Shown: positions 47,688 to 59,500 of the stretch, in pieces
Numbering within the stretch: the first letter of the stretch is position 1
How the letters are laid out: every line of letters starts with the position of its first letter
Origin: Zygnema circumcarinatum
Taxonomy: Eukaryota > Streptophyta > Zygnematophyceae > Zygnematales > Zygnemataceae
Direction: 5' to 3'
NCBI GenBank assembly: GCA_037447605.1
Contig: CM074811.1
Coordinates: forward strand, 2,281,946 to 2,345,945
Length of the DNA: 64,000 nucleotides
The notes under the pieces: model-generated
What the model was told of the DNA's origin: nothing
What the model saw: the letters and a program-made list of their open reading frames with translations, nothing else
The model's database searches: none
Made by a program: the position numbers and the translations under genes

Positions 47688-50600
47688 ATGAGCAGCAAGA
47701 GGGGGAACCCCCCCGTGCAGGGGTGCACGCTCACATGGTGCCAGGGTGCCGTGGCGACCACGGCTGTGAGGAGGGACGGGAAGAAGGTGACTCTGCCCCT
47801 GCAGCAGGGCTGGGCAGCTGTCGCAGTTCCGACAGGAAACTCGCTAACGCCGCTTCCAATAGACGTGCATCTCTATATCAGGGGAGGCCCTTGGATAGAA
47901 CAGTTTGCAAGCAAGTTGGTAGGGGAGGTGGGAGGGAACAGGCACTTAAGTTCCATCTATGTCAGCGGAAGCTTGAGGGAGCAAGGGGAGGCGGAGTATA
48001 GGGCGAGGCTAGAAGCGAAGGGGTGGACGTTGCCAGAAGGGTTTCAGTGCAGCGAATGGGTGTTGTATCAGAGGCAAGGAGAGAGGATTATTATCAAGCT
48101 GTCATTCGCGAAAACGGCGGTGTTGGAGGGGCTTACTGTGTTCTTGGAGGCGAAATTGACAGATAGGGATATTTGGTGGGCGCTGCCGGTGCTGGTAGAT
48201 ACAGGAGAGGAGCAAGTATTTGACAGAGCAGTGCCGTCTGGCATCTATTCTCCTGCAATTGAAGACCAGGAGATTGCCATCGGCATCGCTAATCGAGGTC
48301 CGGATAATGTAGCTGTTATGCCCTGCTTGGATGGACGGAACCTGCTCAAGGCGCCGTAAGTATCTGTATGGCATTCTTGCAGCCGCTTATTCTCACCTTC
48401 ATGTGGATAATTCAAACAAACAAACATACTACTGGTTGATTCAATGTCCAGGATTAGGTCACAAAGTTAGACTTATGTGTATGTCAGATATAATAGTGGA
48501 GCAATCCAGGAACTGTCGGGCACCATAGCAAATGAATCCTGTTAACAATGGAAAGCTGTGAAAGGAACTGTTAGGTACTGATTTGCTGCCCATTACCAGG
48601 GCACAAGGTTAGATTTTAAGACATCATACACTATAGCATGAGCAACCAGGAACACCGGGCGTTACGAATTAACGAAATTGGGGAAAATAAAGCTGTGAAG
48701 CGAATTAACTTCTCGATTCAAGCCAAGGACTTATCCTGCCTGTCTGAACGATTTATAATACAAGAAAAGCTCGGCTGGAAACTTGATTGGATGCCTTTCT
48801 GCTCACAGTTCCTAGGAATAGGTGTAGTTTGTCGACGTAAACTGGTTTTGCGTCTACTTTCATTATTACCAGGAAGCTTTTTTAGTGGATACTACCTCCC
48901 TAAACGTGGTTGCGACTCTCAAGAAAGGAGCAAATTCTCACTTCTTCTTTAACTTCTCTCAATGTTAACTTGCAAAGGAAGCACGGACGTGACAGCTAGA
49001 AGGAACTAGACGGGAGCTATGACTCGCATTTCACTCTTTACGTATCGTCCCTACATAGAAGAGACAACGCTCAACGCTCATTGCATTGGGCATGCTCCTT
49101 CCACTTTGGAAAGTCAGTTTTTTGTCATCATGCAATTCGCATGGTCTTTTGGGCTTGAATAGTTACTTCGATGGTCTTTGGGCGTCGTAGGCTGACGACA
49201 ATTTTAGGGCCCTTTTTTCCTGGAATCCAGATATTTTCTGTGGGCAGGTGATGCTCGGAAGAGAAACTGGGAGCAGGGAGGCCAGACCTATGTTTTGGTT
49301 CCAGGGCTGCAGACTGAACTCAACACAAACAAAAGGGGGAAGACATTCGTTACTTTTAAAACACTTAAATTCGTAAAGACGCAAAAAGTAGAAACTCAAG
49401 CTATGATACCTGATCGAGAACAAGGTTCCCTGAAAGTGAAAGTTTTTAAACCGAGGAGAATTGTATGGAAGTCGGATCCAGACCGAATGCTCGAGCAGAT
49501 GGAACAGATGCGCAAGGAGGTTTTTGCGGCTTCTGCAGCAAAGAGCATTGGACCACTGCGGCTTCGAGAAACCTCCAAAGTGAGTTTTACGCAATCTGTG
49601 AATTCTGGGTAAAAGGTTATCGCCGTGACATAGGAATGTAAGGGATGGAGCGAAGGTAGAAATCTGACTAAGGGAAAATTCAGGTTAGGCTTGGAGAAGA
49701 CGTGGACTTTTACTAAGGGTGAAGGTCGTACTTTTGGAACGAGTGATGTTTAATCCATGCATTTGAATAGGATTGTATAGCTGTTTGCACTGGTCTTTCA
49801 GATATGCTTTTAGTGAGGAATCCAGAGTGGAAGCTAGCGTGCTTGGGTTGTCTGACAGACTTTCTCGGTAGGACTTGGCATGCTGACGAGAGCTTAGCTT
49901 GCGTTTGAGTGTGGGCAGGACATTCAGCACTTTGATCTACATGTAACAACCTCAGCAGAGGAGGTAAAACAGACAATGAGCAGTCTGGAGATTAGTTCAG
50001 AGGTGCAATATCTTACAGGAGAAGTGGTAATAAATTATCGTTCACTTGGATGGTTTAGAGAAGCAGCGACAGTAAAGCATCGACTGCAAGAAGCTACATT
50101 ACTTACTCCTTCACTCGGAACTTCTCCTTCAAATCCACTGCTCTCTATTCAGCAATCGAAGGTGAGGCAGCCAACATTTGCGATGGTCCTCCGAAAGGGA
50201 AAGAATGACCTTATCGTTCCGAGTAAATGCGCATATTTTGGCAGAGATGTGTTTTACTCTCTAGTCCCTGAACAGAACTATGCTTTTGTTTCTGCAGCCT
50301 CTCCCGATTGGAACTTCACCTGATTCCATCACTCCCATTCAGCTTCAGGAGGCTGATTCTGCAAGCAGAAGTAGGCAGCCACAGGCAGTGAACTCCGGCG
50401 ACATGTCGGTGAACCTCGAGTTGGAGAGGCAGCGTCTCGCACGAGTGAAGGCCAAGTCACCCGATCCTGAAGGCCGCTCATGTTCTCCATCTCCTCGCAG
50501 CCACAAATTGTTGCCTCCAACTCCAAAGACCGACTCTACACTCACTCTCCCTGCAGACGCTTATGGCCATCGCTACTCAGGGGGTCTTCAAACCTCCCCG

Positions 50601-51478
50601 AGTTTGACCAGCTCTCGTACGTCGAGGGATATTTCTCCGGCTCCAAGAAGAGGACAGTCTGAGTCGAAATTGACAAGAGGTCGGCCCGCAAATACTGCAC
50701 GGAGTCTGTCTTTTCCTCGCGAAAATTCTCCTGGGCAGACTCAGGTGCAGCTTTCGGATAAGTCTCCACGGGTGAGAGATAAGTCTCCTCTCCCGTCCCC
50801 ATTCCCAGTGCGAGACAAGTCTCCCGGGCTTTCATTTGCTCGACCACGGGACAAGTCGCCTGCGGCCTCTCGCCCCGCACCTGCGACTAATTGGAAGGGA
50901 ACGAAAGAATGCGGGCCTCAACCCTCTGACAAATTCAGCCCCACCAAAAGCAAAGGAAAAGTGAGGGGAAAGGAGCCACTCTCAGCAGGAAAGCAAACGG
51001 AGGTACGTGTTACTGCTGCAGGTCATGACTGTACTGCACACAGTATAGTCGTTTCTTTCACTCACGTGACGCCACAGGACTGCCCAGTTGAGCCATGTGC
51101 AAATGGGTTCTGAACTTAGCTGTCAATCATCAGTTTCATGCTGATCTTTTCATTACGGTTGTTTTGTTGGGGCGTGCTGAGCAGGTAGAGGGCACCACTG
51201 TATGGGTTATGCCTCGCATCCAAGGCCGAGCAGAAGTGTTGCAGAAGGACGAGATTGTGGTGAAGGCAGCCCTCCGGAATGTGGCCAACCTGCGGCGGCA
51301 GGTGAAGGTGGACTTGTCGCCTCTGTTGGACGAGTGGTCGACTGCTGAACTTGTGGTGATAGCAGGAGACGCAATCCTGCCCCCAGAACTGCTGCTGGAG
51401 GAGCTGCCTGCCGGCATGGGGTCTGCCTCAAACCCCATCATCTTGGAAGCTCCCGACAAGGTCAAAGTGATCGCATGA
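47688..51478 (+). CDS. Unrecognised protein with SP-rich C-terminal region
   Basis: Exons read as 47688-48355, about 48873-48963, 49248-49579, 49919-50161, 50298-51002 and 51185-51478 (stop TGA 51476-51478). From the second exon on, phases match. The first exon ends in phase 2 at a clean GTAAGT donor, but the second needs phase 0 or 1, so a small exon is missing or a boundary is wrong. The N-terminal 220 residues look like a folded domain (VHLYIRGGPWIEQFASKLV, SEWVLYQRQGERIIIKLSF, EIAIGIANRGPDNVAV). The next part has NSHFFFNFSQC and VWKSDPDRMLEQMEQMRKEV. Then comes a Ser/Pro-rich segment with four DKSP repeats (about 50755-50865), candidate CDK/MAPK sites, and a folded C-terminal 98 residues (VWVMPRIQGRAEVLQKDEI, LLLEELPAGMG). 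I cannot name the family. Confidence 0.75.
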
Positions 51479-52681
51479 CGGAAGGGGAAAGGAAGGGGCA
51501 AGGAGGGAGCTGCTGCAACTACTACTACCTGTGAATAAGGGCTCTTCAAGGCATGAAGGGGGAGGATAAGCGGCTGACTGCATTTCGAGGCGAAGCTTGT
51601 AGAATTGCAATTTCAATGTAAGTAGCATGCGTAGCGGAAGCTACAGACCGTGTTGCATATAGCGCAATCATGGGGGAGTTGTTCCACAAAGCTAATCGAG
51701 GCGGAAGGTGAGGCAACATTCTTTAGGTGTGGACGAGGTTTTTTCTTTTTTCTTTTTATTTTATTGGTTTAGCACCGTGCAGGCTGTAGCTAGAGTTTGA
51801 TTTGGCAGTATGGTGGCGTCAATGGGGACAAAGCGGTCTTGTTAGGGGGAGCGGTGCGGGGCGTATTGTCCGGAGCTTACTCCTCTGGCTCAACTGAGGC
51901 AGTTCAGGTTGGCGGACTCTTCCCCGACCCTCAACTTGGGCGGGAAGTGAAATTCGGGTGTTGGGCTGAGCCGAGGAGGGGAAGGCCAAATTCTTTCATG
52001 CTTCTGTGCGTCGAACGTTAAGGCTTGAAGTTCAATGTGTTTCTTGGTTTTGGGCAGTCGCTGTTTCAACGAGGTTCTGAATGTTCCTGTTTTCACAAGG
52101 GGGAACACTTTCAATTGCGCCTGCAATGTAGAACTGTGCAGCGTCTGGTATTGCAAACCTGGATAGAGACTGGTTTCCAGGTGTACAGTACTCCGACCAG
52201 CTTGCACTGCTGGTTAATGGCGAGAAACTGACAACCGTCTGCATGGTTGCCAACTGAGGCAGCCGCAACGACCTGCAACTAGGGTCGGCAATTTAGTCAC
52301 AAATAGATAGTCTTCTATAAGACTTAATAAACTAAAGCACTCTCTCCGGAAGCCATTGTGAAACGAAAAGTTTGCTGACCGGGGCCAGTGCCAAACTACA
52401 TAATTCCTAATCGGAGCTAGATAGAAGTGGAACGATTCTATCCACTGCTAGTAACTAACTAAATGTTGATTAAGAAAAGCTATGAAGATAAATGTGAGTA
52501 AAGTGTATGTGTACACGTTGGAGATTACAAACTTGTGTGACTGAGACTCACATAAAATTTCAAAACATAACCATGATTTCATGTCGCATGTTAGGGAGTC
52601 CTAGTGAGGGCCATACCGTACGCTCCCCTTGATATTTAATCCATGGCTAGCGCTCGCCAGCCTCGGTTGGTGTTCAACCTC
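51479..52681. other. 3' flank of the SP-rich gene
   Basis: I see no gene. A pyrimidine-rich stretch (TTTTTTCTTTTT) is at about 51740 and an AATAAA at 52326-52331; the latter is rather far from the stop codon to be the main poly(A) signal. Confidence 0.4.
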
Positions 52682-53275
52682 ATTCTATCCTACGGCCTCG
52701 ATCTCTTCGCTACGGCCAAGAAATCGAGAAAATCCAGATGCCAAGGTTCATTCCATCCTACGGCAGAGGTTGAGACAATCCTACGGCCTCAGTCAACTCC
52801 ATCTTACGGCCCTCGTTGACTTTATCTACGGCTACTATTCATTCCATCTTGCGGCTAAGGGTGAGAGAATCCGACGGGTGGATTTCTTCCCATCCTACGG
52901 CTGCGATTACGATAATCCTACGGCCATAGTGCATTCAATCTTAGGTCGTGATAATCCAACGGCCATAGTATACAGTATTCAAACCACGGCTGCGATCGAT
53001 GATCTTACAGCTGCAGCCCTAAATCCTACGGCTCACTTTAAGATTATCTTACGGCTGGAATTCATTCACGATCGACGGCCACGATTGATTCAATCGGACG
53101 GCTCTAACGCCGTCCATCCTACGGCTGACATGGAGAAAATCTGACGGCTCAGTTATATTCAATCTTACGGCTAGGATTTATATATCGGACGTCCAAAATG
53201 AATTTAATCTGACGGCTGTCATTGATAAAATCCTACGGCTGAGATATAATAAATCGTGCGGCTGAGGCTCAACGA
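52682..53275. repeat. Degenerate 23-bp tandem repeat, consensus TACGGCT...AATCC
   Basis: About 25 head-to-tail units. Most successive TACGGC or GACGGC starts are exactly 23 bp apart (for example 52759, 52782, 52805, then 52827, 52850, 52873, 52896, 52919). Each unit begins (T/G)ACGGC(T/C), has a variable AT-rich middle often like GATTNATT, and ends AATC(C/T). Copies differ at many positions, but the two ends and the spacing hold. It lies upstream of NAA20 (start 53711). It is not coding in a fixed frame because 23 is not a multiple of 3. Confidence 0.85.
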
Positions 53276-53710
53276 ATTGTTCATCAGCAGGGTGCTAATG
53301 ACGTAAAAAAGTGCGCGAGGATGGCGTCATGCCCTAAACCGCAGGTTTTCGGCAATCCCGGCCCCTGAAAGCCTGAGAGGAAAGCTCCGGAATGCAAACG
53401 AGTCGTCTCACAAAAGAAGAAAGGGAAAGAAAAAAGGACGATCTAATTAGAGAGAGGAGAGAGACGGTAGGATAAAGAAGAGAGAAAGGAGTCAGAAGAA
53501 TAAGGGACAGGAGTCAAGAAGCTGCGATCGATCTGACAGGCAAGTCGTTTGAAGCGTGAGCTGCAGAATTGAAAGGGAGCGATCAGCGCACCCAAGCATG
53601 CGCTGACAGAACGTGTAGTTCTTACTCTTTCTGGGGCCTGCTTTTCATGCAGACTAAGATATCGAACTCTAAGATTTCTGCTTTTGTCACAGCGCCGGAA
53701 AAAAAAGGCA
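53276..53710. promoter_or_regulatory. Proximal upstream region of NAA20
   Basis: No gene is seen. The stretch is purine-rich around 53415-53520 and leads to the NAA20 start codon at 53711, which lies in an A-rich context. Confidence 0.4.
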
Positions 53711-55806
53711 ATGACGACCATCAGACGTTTTACATGTTTCGATTTGTTCCGTTTCAATGCCGTCAACCTCGACTGGTACACAGAAACAGTAGGCGCTCCT
53801 GCTATTACTCTCTGCTATATCCGTTCGTTCCATACACTTGTCTGCGATAACATGCACCCTCAGATAATTCTTGTGAATGAAACGCGATTTTTTTCAGAAG
53901 TTACGACACAGATGAAGCTTTCATGACACTGCATTCCATTTTGATGAAGCTTTCTCAAAACACTGCATTCCATTTGAAGAATTCGCACAGTTTTCATTAA
54001 AATGCACAATAATCTGCCCTCGTTATCGGGTCTTGAGAAGGCCTGAACCCGAGAATTAGTTGCATTGCTGCTTGTTCAAATGCAGTGAATTTATAAAGGG
54101 ATGGCATAGGCCTTGACAGACTGTTCGTATGAGTACTTTGTCGTCTCGACTTTGACTTGACTTTGATGTTGAACTTCAGAGTGAGGACCTTGTCTCCCTC
54201 CAAAATTCTTATGTGGAAGTGCTTGTGGGCATGGGCCACTCTGCAGTACAACTTGACTTTTTACCTCAGTTACCTCGCTCGATGGTCTGAGTACTTTCTT
54301 GCTGCCGAGGGTCCTGGAGGAAAGATGATGGGCTACAGTACTCACGCTCCCTTCCCACTCCCTTCCCCTTTAAACCTTCTTAAGTCTCCTTAATGTGAAG
54401 CTCTTGCAATAATCACTTTTTGGAGAAGAAAGGATAGCCTAGTGCAGGGTGGAGGGGTGCGGAAACGGTTGAAAGCATTGCTTCTTTAGAAAGTTCGGGA
54501 GCAAGCAATTTTAGGTCTTTAAGTGCAGCAGAGAGTTAGGAGTCGGAATGGCGCTTGTGTCTATGCAATTGTTGGAAAGTATAAAGGACTATAAGACTTG
54601 ACCAAAAGGGGAGTTTCATGATTCAGATGATGATGATTTGCCTGCATGTGGAAGCTGGCTAAGTCCGCATGACCAATGTACTTGCTTATCCTATGTTGGC
54701 GTTCTATGTAAGCTGTTGTTAGCTTCGTAACCAAGAGAGTCATGGAGAACAGCACTGTGGTGCATGGAGGCCGTTGCCTGCAGTTATGGGGAAGGTGGAG
54801 GGGGAGGGAGAGCTCTGGCACGGCCACGTGACAGCTGTCACGGTGGCGCCCGAGTATCGTCGACAGCAGCTAGCTGCAAAGTTGATGGATATATTGGAGG
54901 AGATCTCAGAGAAGACGTGAGTTTCTGGAAATTGGAGATATGATCACTAGAGTCTCGCCCCCCCCTCTCTGCCAGAAGTTGGTGCTCAACTTTTTCGAGG
55001 AGCTCTGAAATCATGGATGGGCTGGATTTGCAACGCAGATACGATGCATATTTCGTGGATCTCTTTGTCCGGGTGTCGAATCTGGCTGCCATCAACATGT
55101 ATAAGAAGGTGAGTACAATTCCTTTTTCTCCTGTTTGCGGAAGGGATTGATACTTCTGTGTCATCTGATGCTTTAAGGCACATTCTCTTCTGAAACTGTA
55201 TCATACAGCAGTTCAGAAGCCTCTTCCTTTTGCTTGTTCTTGGCAGACACCCACATGCTATTGTAGGGTATAAGTGTGAACTCTTGCATGAATCCATAGA
55301 ATAAGAGAATGAAGAGTATGAGATAACCTCTCAGGGTTGGCCCCGGCGAAATGCCTTGCCGAAGACTGACACTGTGACCCTTGGCTGCTGCAGTTCGGGT
55401 ACGCCGTGTATCGAAGAGTGCTGAACTACTACTCCGGTGAAGAAGATGCCTTTGGTATGAGCTCCTGCATGTGCTCCTCCTTCCTTTGTTTCGTGCCTAA
55501 GTTCATCGCTGGGTCTGGTGTACTTCTGGTGATTCATTGGTCTGTCAGGTGGCGTAGTGGGGAGTTTATAAACGTAGAATTAAAAATCGACTATTCATGC
55601 GGTCTCCACCTGCAGGAGACTCGTCTCCTGATTTCTTCCTTGCACGGCTCTTTGGTTTGCTGCTGTGCAAACGCTCACAATCTCTGACTGGCTGCTTGTT
55701 GGGGCTCCATGCAGACATGCGGAAAGCCATGCCTCGAGATAAGCACAAAAAGTCGATGGTGCCTCTAGGTCGGCCAGTCACACCGGAGGAGCTTGAGCAC
55801 GACTAG
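53711..55806 (+). CDS. NAA20: N-alpha-acetyltransferase 20, NatB catalytic subunit
   Basis: NAA20 with NAA25 forms NatB, which acetylates nascent proteins starting Met-Asp, Met-Glu, Met-Asn or Met-Gln at the ribosome. Six exons, 53711-53788, 54247-54337, 54784-54916, 55039-55108, 55394-55454 and 55715-55806, close exactly (525 nt, 174 residues, the family length). The sequence follows the GNAT fold throughout: MTTIRRFTCFDLFRFN, YLARWSEYFLAAEGPGGKMM, ELWHGHVTAVTVAPEYRRQQ (acetyl-CoA loop; Gln replaces the usual Gly, which I believe is common in plant homologs), YFVDLFVRVSNLAAINMYKK, GYAVYRRVLNYYSGEEDAF and the C-terminal VPLGRPVTPEELEHD. It converges on the HAT1 gene, which is another GNAT enzyme. 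Confidence 0.96.
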
Positions 55807-56522
55807 GTGACAGGCAGCAGCACATGATTAGTCCGCGATCTATCACCAATCTCATGTTGGAAAATGTACTGTCAGTCGATGCAGCAATTAAGGTCACACC
55901 TGATCTCTAATTCGTCCTGTCGTGTGGCTTTGAGGGGCGTTGTGCTTTCTAATGTGATGGGTCTCACTGGTGGAATCATTAAATGCTGGAATTTACACGG
56001 GGGCTTCAATCTTAGCATTCGCATTAAGAAATGCAATCAAAATGCGTACTTACGCAGCGGATCTTCTGCGCCAAAGAACACTGGTTTCGATTTTGGTTTC
56101 TACACATCTTCTCATTGTGGGAAGCGGTTCCGTGTGTGTGCGTTATTGTCTTGAATGGTCTGTACTGCTCGGCCATGCGAGCTGACGCTTTAATGTTGTA
56201 GCTATTCGTTGCACTTAATATGACCGTTACTAATGACAGAAACACACACCTGACGTTTGTGTGTAGACGTACTATTCACAAGCATGAACGCATGAATACT
56301 CGTATGTACTATGTACATACCTCAAACCATGTCGCCATACAGTGGTGTCCCAGCATGGACAGAAAGGCCGTCTTTGTGAAAGACAACATTCGTCAAGTTT
56401 TGGACACAAAACAAGGACGCTGCGCTATGCGGGGTGTGTGTCGCCAGAGGGGTAGAGGCAGCCCAGCCATGGCTGCCGGCCCTTCAGGGACTCCTCCACA
56501 CGTGGCGTTCAGTGGGGACCGC
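55807..56522. other. Convergent 3' region between NAA20 and HAT1
   Basis: I see no gene in these 716 bp, which should hold the two 3' UTRs. Confidence 0.4.
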
Positions 56523-59500
56523 TCAAAGGCTGGAGAGCAGCTCCTTGCCATGTCTCCTCACCTTCTCCACAACAACCTCCACATCCGCCATTCTCTCCTC
56601 CATGAACTTCTGCAACCCCTCCTTGATTGCAGCCTTCCTCTCTTCAACAGACATTGATTCCTTCACCGCCTCCGCATCCTCGCCAGCTTCAGCTTGAGCA
56701 TCCGCGCCATTCCCGGACCACTTCTTTGCCTTGGTCATGAAAAACATCATCATGTCGTTATGCACAAAGTCGATGTCAATGATCCGTTTATGTTTCACAA
56801 GCTCTTCATCCTTCTTTCCTCCAAATTCTTCACTGTATAATCTCTGCTGGACCAGCATCCGCCATAGCCTCCGTTGGGTCTCTCCTTTAGGCCCCTCCGG
56901 AATAAGCAGCAGCAGCAGCAATTCCCAGCATCTCAGTGCCTGCTTTTTGCTCATCTTCAGTTCCGCCCTCATGCTCTCTATCAACTCCTTTGGAATGCTT
57001 CCCCACTTGCTTCCTCCAACCCCGATCGTTTCGGCCCCATATCCATCTCCAGGTTTCTCTTTTCCGATTGAAGCGTCGTCCTCCCTTTCTTCTCTCACCT
57101 CCCCTCCTGCACTCCTGACTTTAATGTCAACCGTTCTTTCATCTCCCGCCAATGCCTTCTCCTCTTCTCCATGCCCACCATTCAAACAAGCCCCTCCACC
57201 CACAGTCTCCTGTCTAACATCAAAAGAGTTGCCATTTGCAAGTGGTTTCTTTGCCTGTCCAGTCTGGAAACCTCCGCTCCCTGCAACTGCTGCCTTTGCA
57301 GCTGCAACTGCAGGAGGAAATTCTAGCAATCGCAAGACATCGACAGTCTCCCTCAAGCGTTGAAGTTCATCCGAGGGGTCCTCCACAGTCACATCGTAGC
57401 ATTGCCTTTGCATGGCGGCTATGTTCACAGCTTGAAGCATGCGAAGGCCGTGGCCTTTACCCTGATAGGGTGGCAGCACCACCATCTGCATCGACGGGTC
57501 AAACATGTCATCCAGTTCTCAGACAATTCTAAGCCACTGACAAGGTTTCCCTGAGCAATCTACACAAGAAGCGTAAAACGCAAACTATGCTATTTGGACA
57601 AATATCGAGATCATTCGTTCATAAGATTCGAGCCACACAAAAATTCACTGACTCAGATTGGATCAGTTTTGGAGTGAACAGTAAATAAAAGGGGAATGGC
57701 TGGCAGAAAGAATTATGGCGTGTCACAATTTTAAAAGTAGTTACCTGGCTGATGCGAAGCCTTGTGCTTTCTGGATGATGATAGAATCGGTACACGAGGC
57801 AGAAGCCTGCAACTACTGATTCGACCAATTTTCCATCTCGTTTCTCACACACAACATATAGCTCCCAAAGGGGGTCTTCGCTATCGATTGGCTGGCCATC
57901 TGTTAGTCAAAAAAGTTGTGAATGTTCGGGACAGACATGAAAACAACGTACAGACTGACAGACATAGAATCAGGGGGAGTAACTGTCTCAAAGCAGATTG
58001 CAAACAGTTTGCACTAGAAGCTTGGCATATGGCAGTGAATGACAATAGTTTTCTCAGCATCTTATCCACCAATATTCAATATGCTCCTTTACAGCTATTG
58101 TTTCTATCAAGAATCAGGGGTGAGGTTACCCACTATCAATGAAGAAGGGCACAAAAGGCTGCAATCGAGCATGCCAGTCTCGAATGGCTGCATCCGTAAG
58201 CTCCATACAGATGAGCTGGAAGACGGGCAGAAAAAACAAACTCGATATTGGAACTCGGTTGTATAACTTTTGCAGAATCACAGCTGCCTACCAATGCCTG
58301 TGTCTGAGGCTTTGCTCTAACCTCTGAAGTTTGGATGTTCAGATTGACAGGTCCTGAATGCATGCGTCAGGACATACTGAAGCACGTGTACACTTCCAAA
58401 AAAAAAGCCATAAGGCAAATAAGCCATAAAGCATATTGCTCCATGCAATCCCCATCTATCTATCAGTGAAGTCAGTGCGAGCTCCCATGACTGCACCTCA
58501 CACTGAGCGGCTGCTGCAGGTGTGGCATTCCCTCCACTGCCTGTACTTCCTCTCTGTCTACCATCTGTTTTCCATGTGTCAACGATTTGGCCTTTGTCGT
58601 GTAAAAGATGTCTGCATGAGACAGACAGTTGCATACGTGAACAACGCTTTCGTACAAGAATATGCGACTCATTGCCTCACAACGTTTTGTCAGCTGCGAG
58701 TCTCTGCCTTAGTGGGTTAGCTGCAGGCTTCTGTTTCCCTAAACAAACTGCTTGCTTCTGCTGGAAATGGAGAGAAGAAAGAAACAACTTTGTGACTAAT
58801 TCTCTGGTTACTCTCGACCTCCACTGACTTGAGGCAGCTCTAATTCAAAAACGATGGACAGTGGATACCGCCCATCTGCAATGTAAATGGCAATTGACTC
58901 CTGTTGGATTCCAATGGTGATGTTCGTACGAGCAATAACAAATCAAAATGCTACACACTGTTCATCTTCCCATCAACCCTCTTTCAAACTAACATGACGA
59001 AACAGTCATCGAGTCCTAAGGTCGCCCAAGGGAAAAAGTTTGCATGGTTGGGTTTCTGCCCGGCCTGCAATGCATGGTTTGTTTTCCTGATGTTGCTTCG
59101 CCTGCCCCACTCTCACATGCTTACTATAAACGTTTTGTGAGTGGCAGCCACCATACATGAGGTCAATTGCGCCACCGCCCGCTTCGACTTGCCGAACAAA
59201 TTCTGCCTTGCTCGTTGTAAAGCCCGCTGGGAAATGCTCCTGCGGAAAGTCCAACAATAGAACTTCATACAACTGTAAAGACCCGTTTTAGGCAATTTAA
59301 AATCGAAGTTCTTCATTCGAGAAGTATTGGCAATTGAAATCGGCATACCATCGTCATCATCAACAGCAGCAGCATGCCGTCATTGCTACTGCAATATCTT
59401 AACAAAGTTGTCAGCGACCAATACTGCTTGTTGTCAAGTATTAACATTCAATATGCAACAGCAGATTGAAAGGAGTCAACATATCGATGGGCATGGTTAT

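Noticed and set aside
47099-48001. A 300-codon plus-strand open frame overlapping the SP-rich gene start
   Set aside because: It is Arg/Gly/Pro-rich, runs through the GGA repeat and G-run, and is in a different frame from the exon continued by good splice sites at 47688-48355.
52682-53275. CRISPR-like array (repeat plus variable part)
   Set aside because: Units are 23 bp in total, highly degenerate, without true spacers, and lie in a plant nuclear genome without cas genes.
58830-58930. Alternative missing HAT1 exon reading DGRYPLSIVFELELPQ
   Set aside because: Phase fits, but the resemblance to HAT1 is weak and the donor is poor. The 58497-58564 candidate better matches the plant spacing before the next exon; neither is proven.
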